Source: Brevundimonas sp. NIBR11 (lineage in GTDB: Bacteria > Pseudomonadota > Alphaproteobacteria > Caulobacterales > Caulobacteraceae). From it: a stretch of 64,000 nucleotides of DNA. The stretch covers positions 2,770,001 through 2,834,000 of the forward strand of contig NZ_CP115465.1 in assembly GCF_027912535.1 (NCBI RefSeq), read 5' to 3'. Shown here piece after piece: positions 45,019 to 54,750 of this stretch (positions are counted from its first letter, which is position 1; every line of letters starts with the position of its first letter). A program made the position numbers and the translations under genes. The notes under the pieces were generated by a model. That model was not told where the DNA came from. It saw only the letters and a list, made by a program, of their open reading frames with translations, and ran no database searches.

Positions 45019-46311
45019 TCACTCCGCCGACGGATTGGACAGACGCGGGTCGATCCCCAGTGCGACCATCGCCTCCACCGCCGCCCGTTCGCCCTCCATC
45101 CAGGCGCCGTGGCAGGTGCCGTAGAAGTTCGGCGAGGTCGCCTCGCCGGCGACGAATATCCGGTCCTCGATCGGTCGTCTCAACCGCGCCCGGGCGCCGG
45201 TCTCCCGGTCGCCCAACCCCGGCAGGACGTGGGAGTATGCCCCCATGGAGAACGGGTCGACTCCCCACATTGAGGTCGACAGGACGCGCAACCGTTTCGG
45301 GAAGCTGGACCCCAACAGGTCGGCCAGCTCCGAACAGGCGAAGTCGAAGAAGGCGGCCTCGCCTTGCGCCTCCAGCCCCCAGGCCAGGTCGCCGCCGAAA
45401 TAGCCCTCGATGATCGGGCGCCCGAACGGCCGCAGGTGATACCCGCCGGTCTGGGACGTGTCGGTCCGGCCCCACAACTGACTGTCCTTGGGAAACTCCT
45501 CCCAGCCCTCGACCGCCATATGCAGCTTGGACGCCAGGCCCAGAGGCGCGCCCGCCGCAGCCTCGATGAGTTCGGACAGGGGCGGATCGAACCGCACCGC
45601 CTCCGAAGCCAGCACCGAGGTCGGCAGGGTCAGGATCACGGACTTCGCCTCGATCGTCCCGCGCGCGGTCTCGATCGTCAACCGAGCCGCCGACCGGTCG
45701 ATACGCTCGACCGGACAGTTCAGCACCACCGGGACCTCGGCGCCCAGAAAGGCGATCAGCGACCCATAGCCTTCGGTCACCCGATAGTTGATCCCGGTGT
45801 CCTCATAGGCGTCGTAGTCGAGGGTCGAAACCTCGGCGAATTTCGCGCCGTTCAGGGCGCCGGAGATGGCGTCCATCCGCGGGTTCCAGCGGTCGCCGGG
45901 AATGAAGAGGTTGGAGGCCGCATTGTCGTCGCCGGCCTTGGCCGCATCGGCCACTCGCTGGTCGAAGGCGTCGAACGTCTCGCCGAACTCGACCTGTTCC
46001 GCCGGGGTCAGGCCGAGGTTGAAGGCCTGCTGCCGCCACGGCGGGGAGGTTTGGTCGATGGTGAACCCGGCCTCTCGGCCCAAGGTGCACAGGACGTTCT
46101 CGTCGGCGGAATGCAGCCAGCCGCACCCCAGGTCGATCGGCATTCCCTCATGCGCGACCGAGTGGGCCCGTCCGCCGAGACGGCCCCGCGCCTCCAGCAC
46201 CACCACCGCCACGCCCGCCCGGGCCAGCCGACGCGCTGCCGAAAGCCCGGCGGACCCGGCCCCGACCACGGCGACATCAATGGAGGAGGGCAGGAAAATC
46301 GAAAGGCTCAT
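45019..46311 (-). CDS. Flavin monoamine oxidase family protein
   Basis: A 430-residue FAD-dependent oxidoreductase. The N-terminal dinucleotide-binding motif is VVGAGSAGLSAARRLARAGVAVVVLEARGRLGGRAHS. LGCGWLHSADEN lies near the substrate cavity. The second FAD block comes near the C-terminus: IEDRIFVAGEATSPNFYGTCHGAWMEGERAAVEAM, where the flavin contacts lie. Length agrees with amine oxidases, and related polyamine oxidases and FAD-dependent desaturases cannot be excluded. It is cotranscribed with nth (2-nt gap). Substrate unknown. Confidence 0.88.
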   Translation of the reverse strand: MSLSIFLPSSIDVAVVGAGSAGLSAARRLARAGVAVVVLEARGRLGGRAHSVAHEGMPIDLGCGWLHSADENVLCTLGREAGFTIDQTSPPWRQQAFNLGLTPAEQVEFGETFDAFDQRVADAAKAGDDNAASNLFIPGDRWNPRMDAISGALNGAKFAEVSTLDYDAYEDTGINYRVTEGYGSLIAFLGAEVPVVLNCPVERIDRSAARLTIETARGTIEAKSVILTLPTSVLASEAVRFDPPLSELIEAAAGAPLGLASKLHMAVEGWEEFPKDSQLWGRTDTSQTGGYHLRPFGRPIIEGYFGGDLAWGLEAQGEAAFFDFACSELADLLGSSFPKRLRVLSTSMWGVDPFSMGAYSHVLPGLGDRETGARARLRRPIEDRIFVAGEATSPNFYGTCHGAWMEGERAAVEAMVALGIDPRLSNPSAE

Positions 46312-46436
46312 CAGGCGTTGTGAACAGGCCGAAACATGACGTGTTCCCGTTGGCCCGCAAGGGGATTGATTTTTGGACGATTGGGTCCATTTTACCGTCC
46401 GTCTTCCCCGACGCCTATTCTTAGAGACCTGTACGC

Positions 46437-47561
46437 ATGGCCCTCGCTCCCGCTCTGAAGAAACGCCTCCCGCTCATCGTCGGAGGCGTCGTCGCCATGG
46501 GCCTGATCGCCGGCGGCGCCGTCTGGTGGCAGAACAAGCAGCGGTGGGAGACCACCGACAACGCCTTCGTCCAGGCCGATGTGACCCTGGTCAGCCCCCA
46601 GATCGACGGCTACGTCGCCGAGGTTCTGGTCACCGACAACCAGCGGGTCCAAGCCGGCCAGATCCTGGTCCGTCTCGACGACGCCGACGCCAAGGCCCAG
46701 CTGGCCGCCGCCGAGGCCAATCTCGCCGCCCTTCTCGCGGCCGTGGACAACGTCGACGCCCGCGCGGCCCAGGAACAGGCGATGATCGCATCCCGCGCCG
46801 CCGGCGTCGCCCAGGCTCGCGCCCAGGCCCAGCTCGCCGAGGCCCAGGTCAACCGCTATACCACCCTGCAGCGCCAGGGCTGGGTCTCGCAGCAACGTAT
46901 CGAGACCGAGCGCGCCGGGGCCCAGACCGCCGCCGCATCCGTCGCCGAGGCCCAGGCCGCCCTGGTCGCCGAACAGCGCACCGCCGGCGTTCTCGGCTCG
47001 ACCCGCCAACAGAGCCTGGCCGCCGTCGACCAGGCCCGCGCCGCCGTCGAACAGGCTCGCACCAACCTGGATCGCACCGTCATCCGCGCCCCGTCCGCCG
47101 GCGTGGTCGGCGCGCGCGGCGTCCGCGCCGGCCAGTACGTCCGTCCGGGCGGCCAGCTTCTGTCGCTGGTGCCGCTGGGCGAGACCTATGTCGTGGCCAA
47201 CTTCAAGGAGACCCAGCTGGACCGGCTGCGCCTCGGCCAGACCGTCCATATCGAGGCCGACGCCTTCCCCGGCATGGACCTGACCGGCCGCATCGACAGC
47301 TTCGCCCCGGCGACCGGCTCGGAATTCGCCCTGATCCCGGTCGAGAACGCCACTGGCAACTTCACCAAGATCACCCAACGCGTGCCTGTCCGCATCCTGG
47401 TCAACCGCGCGGATGGCGGCGCGGCCCTGCGGCCCGGCCTGTCGGTCGAGGTCAAGGTGGATCTGAAGAGCCAGGGGGGCGCCTCCTTCGCAGAGGCCGC
47501 CACCGGAGCCACACGCCTGGCCGACGCCGGCGCGCCCACTGGTCGTCTGGCGGCCCAATGA
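46437..47561 (+). CDS. emrA: HlyD-family membrane fusion protein of an EmrAB-type pump
   Basis: A 374-residue periplasmic adaptor. One N-terminal membrane helix (LIVGGVVAMGLIAGGAVWW) is followed by the biotinyl-lipoyl-like block TTDNAFVQADVTLVSPQIDGYVAEVLVTDNQ. A long coiled-coil hairpin at about residues 90-210 is rich in Ala/Gln/Glu. The second half VIRAPSAGVVGARGVRAGQYVRPGGQLLSLVPL closes the lipoyl domain. The order adaptor-permease-TetR suggests a drug or hydrophobic-compound efflux system. The stop overlaps the emrB ATG (ATGA). Confidence 0.93.
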   Translation: MALAPALKKRLPLIVGGVVAMGLIAGGAVWWQNKQRWETTDNAFVQADVTLVSPQIDGYVAEVLVTDNQRVQAGQILVRLDDADAKAQLAAAEANLAALLAAVDNVDARAAQEQAMIASRAAGVAQARAQAQLAEAQVNRYTTLQRQGWVSQQRIETERAGAQTAAASVAEAQAALVAEQRTAGVLGSTRQQSLAAVDQARAAVEQARTNLDRTVIRAPSAGVVGARGVRAGQYVRPGGQLLSLVPLGETYVVANFKETQLDRLRLGQTVHIEADAFPGMDLTGRIDSFAPATGSEFALIPVENATGNFTKITQRVPVRILVNRADGGAALRPGLSVEVKVDLKSQGGASFAEAATGATRLADAGAPTGRLAAQ

Positions 47562-49147
47562 CCGCCGCCACGCTGGACGGGGCGCCCCGCCCCGCCGCCG
47601 AGCCGAAGGTTAACTGGACCCTGCTGATCCTCGGCTTCGCCGGGATGGTCATCGGCCAGTTCATGGCGATCCTGGACATCCAGATCGTCGCCGCCTCCCT
47701 GCCCCAGATCCAGTCTGGCATCGGCGCATCGGCCGACGAAATCAGCTGGATCCAGACCGCCTATCTGATCCCCGAGGTCGTGATGATCCCCCTGTCGGGA
47801 TATCTGTCGCGGCTCTGGGGGACCCAGAAGGTCTTCCTGATTTCCTGCGGCGGCTTCGTGATCATGTCGATCGCGGTCGGTCTGTCGTCCTCGGTCGAGG
47901 TGATGATCTTCTTCCGCGCCATCCAGGGTTTTGTCGGCGGGGCCATGATCCCGACCGTCTTCGCCACGGCCTTTACAGCCTTCCCCCCGTCCAAGCGCGT
48001 CACGGCGTCCGTCTTCATCGGCCTCATCGTCACCCTGGCCCCCACCGTTGGCCCGACGCTCGGCGGTCACCTGACGGAACTGGCCAGTTGGCGCTGGCTC
48101 TTCTTCATCAATGTGCCGTTCGGCCTGCTGTCCTTCTTCCTGGTCTGGCGCTACGCGAACTTCGACAAGGGGGATCCGTCGCTGTCGAAGGGCTTCGACT
48201 GGCTGGGTCTCGGCCTCATGGCCACCTTCCTGATGAGCCTGCAGTTCGTGCTGGAGGAAGGGTCCAAGAACGACTGGTTCGCCGACGACCAGATCCTGTT
48301 GCTCTCGGTCGTGGCCGGGCTGTGCGGCCCAGCTTTCATCTGGCGGTCGCTGACCTACTACAATCCGGTCGTCGAGCTACGGGCCTTCAACAACCGCAAC
48401 TTCATGGTGGGGGTCGTGATGACCTTCACAGTCGGTGCGGCCCTGTTCGGCGGCACCTTCCTGTTGCCCCTATTCCTGGCGCGGGTGCGCGACTATTCGC
48501 CGGCCGAGGTCGGCACGACCATGGTCGTCTCGGGCCTGGCCATGTTCGCCACGGGACCGTTCGCGGGTCGTCTGGTCCGGGTTCTGGATCTGCGCGTCCT
48601 CATGTTCTCGGGCTTCATGCTGTGCGCATGGGGCATGTGGGACGCCCATGCCGTGACCACCGAATGGGGCTTCTGGGATTTTGCAGGGGTCCAGGCCCTG
48701 CGCGGCGTCGGCGTCATGATGGCCATGATCGCCGCCCAGCAGGTGACCATGTCCACCCTGCCGCCACACATGGTGAAGAACGCCTCGGGGCTGGTGAACC
48801 TATTCCGAAATGTCGGCGGCGCCTTCGGCCTGGCGATGCTGAACACATCGCTCACGACCAACACCGCCTTGCACATGAGCGAGCTGACCCAGGCCATCCC
48901 CCAGACAGACACCCGCATGCGTGAGATGCTGACCGGCATGGCTTCCATGATGTCGGGCTCGATCGATCCGGACGGCGCGGCGCTCAAGGCGGTTTATGGG
49001 ATCCTCCAGCGCCAGGCGACGACGCTCGCCTTCGGCGACGCCTTCGCCATGCTGGCCCTGGGTTGCGCCTTCGCCGCCTTCGTCACCCTGCTGTCCCGGC
49101 CGGTCAGACCGGGCACGGGCGCCCCGCCGCCGGCGGACGCGCACTGA
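47558..49147 (+). CDS. emrB: DHA2-family MFS multidrug permease (EmrB-type)
   Basis: A 529-residue proton-driven efflux permease with about 14 helices. Diagnostic blocks are MAILDIQIVAASLPQIQSGIGASADEISWIQTAYLI (motif D1), LSRLWGTQKVFLISCGGF, RAIQGFVGGAMIPTVF, and motif C APTVGPTLGGHLTE. The ATG at 47558 overlaps the emrA stop by 4 nt, so both are coupled. It works with EmrA and an outer-membrane channel not found in this window. Regulation by the TetR gene directly downstream is likely. Confidence 0.93.
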   Translation: MTAATLDGAPRPAAEPKVNWTLLILGFAGMVIGQFMAILDIQIVAASLPQIQSGIGASADEISWIQTAYLIPEVVMIPLSGYLSRLWGTQKVFLISCGGFVIMSIAVGLSSSVEVMIFFRAIQGFVGGAMIPTVFATAFTAFPPSKRVTASVFIGLIVTLAPTVGPTLGGHLTELASWRWLFFINVPFGLLSFFLVWRYANFDKGDPSLSKGFDWLGLGLMATFLMSLQFVLEEGSKNDWFADDQILLLSVVAGLCGPAFIWRSLTYYNPVVELRAFNNRNFMVGVVMTFTVGAALFGGTFLLPLFLARVRDYSPAEVGTTMVVSGLAMFATGPFAGRLVRVLDLRVLMFSGFMLCAWGMWDAHAVTTEWGFWDFAGVQALRGVGVMMAMIAAQQVTMSTLPPHMVKNASGLVNLFRNVGGAFGLAMLNTSLTTNTALHMSELTQAIPQTDTRMREMLTGMASMMSGSIDPDGAALKAVYGILQRQATTLAFGDAFAMLALGCAFAAFVTLLSRPVRPGTGAPPPADAH

Positions 49148-49198
49148 TGTCTACCGCCTGTCTTTGCGCCACGTCCCCTCACGGGCCGAGGCTCTGAG

Positions 49199-49792
49199 AT
49201 GCCCCGTATCGCCGGTCAGATCGACGAGAAGAAGTCGCAGGCTATCCTCGAGGCGGCGTCGGCCCTCTTCGCCGAGAAGGGCGGTTCCGCCTCCATGGAG
49301 GAGATCGCGCGTCGCGCCGGTGTCTCGAAGCAGACCCTCTACAACCGCTACGCCTCCAAGGTGGAGATCGGCCGGGCGATCGCCGAGCAGCGGTCCGAGG
49401 CCATCACCGCTCCCCTGCGCTCCGGCGACGACGTGCGAGCAGTGCTGACCGCGCTGGCGTCCACGCTGCTGAACAAACTCTGCACCACCGAGGGGCGGGT
49501 CGCCATGCGCGGCGTCGCCCTGATGTCCCCGCACGCGCCAGATCTGGCCGAGGCGGTCTATCACGCCGGTCCGGGCGAGAGTTTGCGCCGGCTTTCGGCC
49601 TATCTTGCGGAACAGGACCGGCTGGGGACGCTCCGCGTACCCGATCCGGCCGGGGCGGCGGAGATGTTCACGGGCATGGTCATGGGTCACGGCCACCTGC
49701 GCGGCATCCTCGGCGTGGAGGAGCCCCCCATCGACCAGTCGGGCCGCGCCCGCGAAACCGCCGATCGCTTCATCCGGGCTTTCGCGCCGTGA
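49199..49792 (+). CDS. TetR/AcrR-family regulator of the emrAB locus
   Basis: A 197-residue regulator. The helix-turn-helix at about residues 10-55 is KKSQAILEAASALFAEKGGSASMEEIARRAGVSKQTLYNRYASK. The C-terminal domain belongs to the AefR-like/TetR_C_7 type (RRLSAYLAEQDRLGTLRVPDPAGAAEMFTGMVMGHGHLRGILG), as in many emr/acr repressors. It is the third gene after emrA and emrB, 51 nt from emrB, and probably represses the operon. Confidence 0.92.
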   Translation: MPRIAGQIDEKKSQAILEAASALFAEKGGSASMEEIARRAGVSKQTLYNRYASKVEIGRAIAEQRSEAITAPLRSGDDVRAVLTALASTLLNKLCTTEGRVAMRGVALMSPHAPDLAEAVYHAGPGESLRRLSAYLAEQDRLGTLRVPDPAGAAEMFTGMVMGHGHLRGILGVEEPPIDQSGRARETADRFIRAFAP

Positions 49793-49888
49793 CCGACCGG
49801 GCGTAAGGACAGTTTAATCCCGCCTTCCGCGCTCAGGCAAAGAGCGACCGCATCGCCTGTCCTCCGGCTGACCGAAGATTCGGACCAG

Positions 49889-49915
49889 GGGCGAGCGTAG
49901 CGCCCAAAAGAGAGT
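49889..49915. repeat. Dispersed intergenic motif, copy 4
   Basis: GGGCGAGCGTAGCGCCC followed by AAAAGAGAGTC lies 9 nt upstream of the creatininase-family gene start, where its GAGAG could also act as ribosome-binding site. It shares the core and tail of copies at 5123, 15800 and 39459. GGGCG...CGCCC also forms a short hairpin here. Confidence 0.5.
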
Positions 49916-49923
49916 CTTTTTCC

Positions 49924-50679
49924 ATGCTGATCGCCTACTCGTCCTGGCCCGAGATCGACGCCCGCCTAAAGGGCGGCGCGAAGACGATCATCGTGCCCAT
50001 CGGCTCCAACGAGCAGCACGGGCCCACCGGCCTTCTGGGCACCGACTGGATGTGCCCAGAAATAATCGCCCATGCGGCCGAGAAGACCGACGACAGCCTG
50101 ATCGTCGCCCCGACCTTCAACATCGGCATGGCCCAGCACCATCTGGCCTTCCCGGGTACGATCTCCTTGCGTCCCTCGACCTTCATGAGCGCCATCACCG
50201 ACTGGATTTCGTCGCTGATCCGCCACGGGTTCGAGCGCATCTATTTCCTCAACGGCCACGGCGGCAATGTCGCGACCATCGAGGCGACCTTCTCGGAAAT
50301 CTACGCCGAATGGTCCTTCGTCGAGGAGCAGCCGCCGATGGTGCTGAAGCTCCGGAACTGGTGGGACCTGCCGGGCGTCAACAGCCTGTGCAACCAGATC
50401 TTCCCGACCGGCCACGGCATGCACGCCACCCCGTCCGAGATCGCCGTGACCCAGGCGGCCTATCCCGACCGGATCAAGACGGCCGACTATTCGCCGAAGA
50501 TCGCCCCGAGCGGCCCGATCCGCGACGCACTCGACTATCGCGCCCGCTTCCCCGACGGCCGCATCGGCTCCGACCCGGCGCAGGCCAGCCCCGAGAAAGG
50601 TCAGCGGATCATCGACGCCGCCGTCCCCGCCCTGATCCGCGACGTGGCCGCCTTCGCCCAAGAGGTCTTGCCGGGCTGA
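49924..50679 (+). CDS. Creatininase-family amidohydrolase
   Basis: A 251-residue metal-dependent amidohydrolase of the creatininase/MftE/ArfB fold. Metal ligands are predicted at E30 and H32 in PIGSNEQHGPTG, D41 in GTDW, then at NGHGGNVATIE and GHGMHATPSEIAVTQ. Family members hydrolyse creatinine, formamides of pyrimidine intermediates, or peptide precursors, and the reaction here is unknown. No riboflavin or mycofactocin genes lie near. It is followed by a phasin-like gene (23-nt gap). Confidence 0.88.
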   Translation: MLIAYSSWPEIDARLKGGAKTIIVPIGSNEQHGPTGLLGTDWMCPEIIAHAAEKTDDSLIVAPTFNIGMAQHHLAFPGTISLRPSTFMSAITDWISSLIRHGFERIYFLNGHGGNVATIEATFSEIYAEWSFVEEQPPMVLKLRNWWDLPGVNSLCNQIFPTGHGMHATPSEIAVTQAAYPDRIKTADYSPKIAPSGPIRDALDYRARFPDGRIGSDPAQASPEKGQRIIDAAVPALIRDVAAFAQEVLPG

Positions 50680-50702
50680 AGGAAAGGGTCCAAGCCCGGC
50701 CC

Positions 50703-51206
50703 ATGACACCGCTCGACAAAGCCCTGCGCGACAGCCGCCGGATGCAGAAGAACGCCACCTCGGCGGCCCTGACCGCCGCCAGCGGCGGCGAGATGATGCG
50801 CGCCGCCTCCGACGTTATCGCCGCGCGCCTGAGCATCATGGCCGAGGGGCTGGCCAATCCGATGAAGGCCGACATGGCCGAGATGTCCCTCATGGGCACC
50901 GAAAAGGTCGAGGCCCTGTCGGAATCGGCCGCCGCCGTCGCCGGCAACCTGGGCGACCTCGCCGCCCGGATGTCGAAGTCGGCGATGGACGAGATGAGCC
51001 ACGCCCATCGCGCGGCCTCGGCCATCGCGTCCGCCGCGACCCCGGCCGGCGCCGCGACGGCCCAGTTCAACTATGCAGTCGGCTGGTGGGGCCGCGCCGC
51101 GGGCCAGATGCTGACCCTGAACACCGAGCTTCTGAAGGCTCAGTCCGACGCCCTCAAGCCCATCCATTCGGCCGCCGTCGCCAACGCCAAACGGTTGAAG
51201 CGCTAG
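50703..51206 (+). CDS. Phasin-like helical protein
   Basis: A 167-residue Ala/Met-rich, entirely helical protein. Repeating amphipathic helices such as ASDVIAARLSIMAEGLANPMKADMAEM and YAVGWWGRAAGQMLTLNTELLKAQSDALKPIHSAAVANAKRL recall phasins, which coat polyhydroxyalkanoate granules. No family motif is definite. The ATG at 50703 is chosen; the frame's longer reading would run across the creatininase gene in another phase. Its partner is unknown. Confidence 0.7.
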   Translation: MTPLDKALRDSRRMQKNATSAALTAASGGEMMRAASDVIAARLSIMAEGLANPMKADMAEMSLMGTEKVEALSESAAAVAGNLGDLAARMSKSAMDEMSHAHRAASAIASAATPAGAATAQFNYAVGWWGRAAGQMLTLNTELLKAQSDALKPIHSAAVANAKRLKR

Positions 51207-51209
51207 GTC

Positions 51210-51587
51210 TCAGGCCGTCCGCAAGATTCCGCTCTCGACCTTCACAGGCCAGGGCGTCAGCTTGCCGCCCGCGCAGGGTCCGCCGACGCAGGCGCCCGTC
51301 AGAGGCGCGAACACCGCTCCGTGCCAGCCGCACAGAATTAGCGATCCGTCCGGCGTCAGATAGCGGTCCATCTCGATGGCGATGGGGAAGCCTTGATGCG
51401 GGCAGCGGTCGATGTATCCAGCGACCTCGCCGTCCTTGCGTACCACGAAGCCGTGGAAATAGGCGTCGCCGATCTGCAGCACGAAGCCGCGCGAACCGGG
51501 CTCGGCGATATCGTCCAGCACGCAAAGGACCACGTTCGGCGGGGTGGTCCAGACGCGCTTCCGGTCCGCCGGAGCCGCTTCGGTCAT
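51210..51587 (-). CDS. Rieske [2Fe-2S] domain protein
   Basis: A 125-residue ferredoxin-like Rieske protein, with cluster ligands in [14 protein letters not shown] (C-x-H) and [16 protein letters not shown] (C-x2-H). The loop between the two pairs is about 20 residues, as in small Rieske ferredoxins that feed oxygenases or nitrite-reductase-like enzymes. Its ATG overlaps the gpsA stop codon, so it is translated from the tsaD-gpsA transcript. No partner oxygenase is next to it. Confidence 0.9.
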   Translation of the reverse strand: MTEAAPADRKRVWTTPPNVVLCVLDDIAEPGSRGFVLQIGDAYFHGFVVRKDGEVAGYIDRCPHQGFPIAIEMDRYLTPDGSLILCGWHGAVFAPLTGACVGGPCAGGKLTPWPVKVESGILRTA

Positions 51588-52582
51588 TCGCGCTCGGCCT
51601 TGAGCGGGCGCGACAGCAGGGCCTCGATCATGGCGTCCACCGTGGTCTCCCCGGCCAGCAGCGCCGCCGTCGCCTCGCAGATCGGCATCTCCACGCCCAT
51701 CTTGCGCGCCAGGTCGCGCACGGCCGGCGCACTCTCATAGCCCTCGGCCACCGATCGTTTGCCCGCCAGCGCCTGGACGATCGACTGGCCTTGGCCCAGC
51801 GCCAGACCCAGGCTCATGTTGCGCGATTGCGGACTGGAGCAGGTCAGAACGAGGTCGCCCAGACCGCACAGCCCCGCCACAGTCTCCGGCTCTCCGCCCA
51901 GGGCCACGCCCAGTCGGGTCATCTCCGCAAAGCCCCGCGTGATCAGGGCGGCATGGGCGCTGCGCCCCAGACCCCGCCCTTCTGAGATCCCGCAGGCGAT
52001 GGCGAGGACGTTCTTGATCGCTCCGCCGACCTCGGCCCCTATCAGGTCCGTCGCCAGATAGGGGCGGAATCCTGGACCCGACAGGGTCTCCATAAGAGCC
52101 TCGCCCAAGGAGGCGTCCTCGCAGGCCAGGGTCACCGCGGTCGGCAGCCCCTTGGACACATCCGCCGCGAAGCTCGGTCCCGACAGGACGGCGGCCGGCG
52201 CGTCGGGTATGGTTTCGGCCAGCACCTCGGTCATCAGCTTCAGGGAGCCGCGCTCGATTCCCTTGGAGCAGAGCACGATGGGCGCCGCGTGCCGGTGATG
52301 CGGTGCATAGGCCGCCAGCGTCGAGCGCATGAACTGCGCTGGCGGCACGGCCAGGACCAGATCGCACGCCGACAGGCCGGACAGCTCCGACGTCACCGAA
52401 ATCCGGTCATCCAGCACCACGCCGGGCAGGAAGGCCTCGTTGACGCGGCGGTTGCCGACGCTCTCGATCACCTCGGGCTCGCGCGCCTGCAGGATCACGT
52501 CCAGCCCGGCGCGGGCGCAGACCAGGGCGAGGGCCGTACCCCAGGCCCCTGCGCCGATGACCCCTGCGGTGCGATAAGCCAT
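51584..52582 (-). CDS. gpsA: Glycerol-3-phosphate dehydrogenase (NAD(P)+)
   Basis: A 332-residue cytoplasmic enzyme that makes sn-glycerol-3-phosphate for phospholipid synthesis. The Rossmann loop is [33 protein letters not shown] and [19 protein letters not shown] follow. The catalytic Lys lies in [40 protein letters not shown] and the C-terminal region are typical. It is flanked by tsaD (27-nt gap) and the Rieske gene (4-nt overlap). Gene order tsaD-gpsA is common in alphaproteobacteria. Confidence 0.96.
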   Translation of the reverse strand: MAYRTAGVIGAGAWGTALALVCARAGLDVILQAREPEVIESVGNRRVNEAFLPGVVLDDRISVTSELSGLSACDLVLAVPPAQFMRSTLAAYAPHHRHAAPIVLCSKGIERGSLKLMTEVLAETIPDAPAAVLSGPSFAADVSKGLPTAVTLACEDASLGEALMETLSGPGFRPYLATDLIGAEVGGAIKNVLAIACGISEGRGLGRSAHAALITRGFAEMTRLGVALGGEPETVAGLCGLGDLVLTCSSPQSRNMSLGLALGQGQSIVQALAGKRSVAEGYESAPAVRDLARKMGVEMPICEATAALLAGETTVDAMIEALLSRPLKAERE

Positions 52583-52609
52583 GAATTCTCCCTCGGTCGC
52601 CGACGTCTG

Positions 52610-53782
52610 TCAGGCTTTCGCGCCCTTGCGCCCGGTCGGATGGACAGGATCGGCCAGAGCGCGGGCCTCGTCCAGCGGCCATCGCGGGCGGGCGGGCGCA
52701 TCGATATCCGAAACCAGCCCCAGCTGAAGCCGTTCCGCCCCCGCCAGGGCGATCATCGCCGCATTGTCCGTGCAATAGGCCATCGGCGGAGCAAGGAAGT
52801 CGAACCCACGCTTCGCCGCCGTCGCCTCCAGCACCCGCCGCACCGTCTTGTTCGCCGCGACGCCGCCCGCCACGACGAACAGGAGTCCTTGTTGGCCTAC
52901 CACCTCGCCCGCGGGGCTCGCCTGCTTGAGGCGCTGCTCATGCCGCTCGGCAAAGTCAGCCATGGCCCGGTCCGACCGTTCCGACAGCTGGCGCGCGATG
53001 GCGTTCTGCACCGCATCGGCCAGATCGGCCCGGTCCTGATCGGTCTCGCAGGTCTGGGCCAGCCGCGACGCCGCCGTCTTCAGCCCCGAGAAGGAGAAGT
53101 CGCAGTCCTTCCGCCCCAGCAGAGCCCTCGGCAGGTCGAAACGCGACCCGTCGCCGCCCTCCGCCATCCGCTCCAGCGCCGGCCCGCCGGGGTAGCCGAG
53201 GCCCATGGCCTTGGCGATCTTGTCGAAGGCCTCGCCGGCCGCGTCGTCTATGGTCGTGCCCAGACGGCTCATGTCGCCGATGCCGCGCACCTCCAGAAGC
53301 TGGCAGTGGCCGCCCGAGACCAGCAGCAGCAGGAAGGGGTACTCGACCTTCGCCCCCAGCCGCGCCGAGACCGCATGCCCCTCCAGATGGTTGACCGCCA
53401 CTAGAGGCAGGTCGCGCGCCAGGGCCACGGCCTTGCCGAAGCCTAGCCCGACCATGACCCCGCCGACCAGACCCGGCCCGGCCGTCGCCGCCACGCCATC
53501 CAGTTCGCCGTAACCGAGGTTCGCGTCCGCCATGGCTCGGCGTACGACACCATCGATCATCTCGACGTGGCTGCGCGCCGCGATCTCCGGCACCACGCCG
53601 CCGAAGGCCGCATGGTCTTCGATCTGGCTGTGCACCACCGACGAGAGCACCGTAGCTACGCCGTCCGGCGTCAGCCGCACGACCGACGCCGCCGTCTCGT
53701 CGCAGCTGGTCTCGAGACCCAGAACCGTGAGGTCGCCGGTTGTCGCTCCGGTCCTGCTGCTATAGTCCGCGCCCATACTCAT
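52610..53782 (-). CDS. tsaD: tRNA N6-adenosine threonylcarbamoyltransferase TsaD
   Basis: A ~390-residue Kae1/Qri7-family ATPase that installs t6A37 on tRNAs reading ANN codons with TsaB/E/C. The phosphate-1-like region LTVLGLETSCDETAASVV is near the N-terminus. The metal-binding histidines are in VAVNHLEGHAVSARL (HxxxH). ALDRMAEGGD-like and GKTAAS positions follow (CDFSFSGLKTAASRLAQ), and VVAGGVAANKTVRRVLEATAAKRG is the nucleotide-binding region. The start is ATG 53782 or 53776; no good ribosome site decides. It is divergent from hemC (37-nt gap). Confidence 0.95.
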   Translation of the reverse strand: MSMGADYSSRTGATTGDLTVLGLETSCDETAASVVRLTPDGVATVLSSVVHSQIEDHAAFGGVVPEIAARSHVEMIDGVVRRAMADANLGYGELDGVAATAGPGLVGGVMVGLGFGKAVALARDLPLVAVNHLEGHAVSARLGAKVEYPFLLLLVSGGHCQLLEVRGIGDMSRLGTTIDDAAGEAFDKIAKAMGLGYPGGPALERMAEGGDGSRFDLPRALLGRKDCDFSFSGLKTAASRLAQTCETDQDRADLADAVQNAIARQLSERSDRAMADFAERHEQRLKQASPAGEVVGQQGLLFVVAGGVAANKTVRRVLEATAAKRGFDFLAPPMAYCTDNAAMIALAGAERLQLGLVSDIDAPARPRWPLDEARALADPVHPTGRKGAKA

Positions 53783-53819
53783 CGGGTCGAGGTAGCGACC
53801 CCGCCGGACCCACGCAACC

Positions 53820-54749
53820 ATGGCCCCCCTCATCCGCATCGGCACCCGTCGTTCCGCCTTGGCCCTGGCCCAGTCCGGCATGATGCAGCGCGCCATCGCC
53901 GCCGCCATGGACCTGACGCTCGAACAGGTCGTGCTGGTCGAGATCGTCACCACCGGCGACCGCATCCAGGATCGCCGCCTGATGGAGGTCGGGGGCAAGG
54001 CCCTGTTCACCAAGGAGATCGAGGAGGCCCTGATCGACGGCCGCATCGACATCGCCGTCCATTCGATGAAGGACGTCCCCGCCGAACAGCCCCCCGGCCT
54101 GACCATCGCCGCCATCCCCGAGCGCGAGGACGCCCGTGACGCCTTCATCAGCCGAGACTGGCCGAGCTTCGACGCCCTGCCCCACGGCGCCCGCCTCGGC
54201 ACCGCCTCCCTGCGGCGTCAGGCCCAGGCCCTCGCCCTGCGTCCCGATCTTGAGATCGAGATGCTGCGCGGAAACATCGACACCCGCCTGCGCCGCGCCG
54301 CCGACGGCGAATTCGACGCCATTCTTCTGGCCGCCGCCGGGCTGAACCGTCTGGGTCGGACCGAGGCCGTGCGGGAATACCTGTCGCTGGACGCCTTCCT
54401 GCCCGCCCCCGGCCAGGGCGCCCTCGCCCTCCAGACGCGCGACCACGACACCGACCATGCCTGGGTCGCAGCCCTGAACCACGCGCCCACCGCCCTCGCC
54501 GTCGCCGCCGAGCGGGGGGCCATGGTCGCGCTGGAGGGCTCGTGCCGCACCGCCGTCGGCGCCCACGCGACGCTCGACGCCGACCACCTGACCCTGACCA
54601 CCGAGATGCTGGCCCCCGACGGCACGGCCCGCTGGCGTCGCGCCGGGACCTCGGCTCTCGTCGAGGGCGAGGCGGCCGCGCGCGGGCTCGGCGAACAGCT
54701 GGGGCATCAGGTCCACGTCGCGGCGGGCGACCAGACCTTCTCCGGCTGA
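53820..54749 (+). CDS. hemC: Porphobilinogen deaminase (hydroxymethylbilane synthase)
   Basis: A 309-residue enzyme that polymerises four porphobilinogens to hydroxymethylbilane in haem biosynthesis. It begins IRIGTRRSALALAQSGMMQ. IVTTGDRIQDRRLMEVGGKALFTKEIEEALIDGRIDIAVHSMKDVPAE carries the catalytic Asp. RLGTASLRRQAQAL binds substrate carboxylates. The dipyrromethane cofactor Cys is in LEGSCRTAVGAHATL. Length is normal. hemD follows after a single base, giving a co-translated pair. Confidence 0.96.
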   Translation: MAPLIRIGTRRSALALAQSGMMQRAIAAAMDLTLEQVVLVEIVTTGDRIQDRRLMEVGGKALFTKEIEEALIDGRIDIAVHSMKDVPAEQPPGLTIAAIPEREDARDAFISRDWPSFDALPHGARLGTASLRRQAQALALRPDLEIEMLRGNIDTRLRRAADGEFDAILLAAAGLNRLGRTEAVREYLSLDAFLPAPGQGALALQTRDHDTDHAWVAALNHAPTALAVAAERGAMVALEGSCRTAVGAHATLDADHLTLTTEMLAPDGTARWRRAGTSALVEGEAAARGLGEQLGHQVHVAAGDQTFSG

Positions 54750-54750
54750 C

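Noticed and set aside
46373..47557. Extension of the emrB frame upstream through emrA
   Set aside because: The upstream part reads emrA in another phase and is Arg/Pro-rich. The ATG at 47558 with the ATGA overlap gives a normal EmrB.
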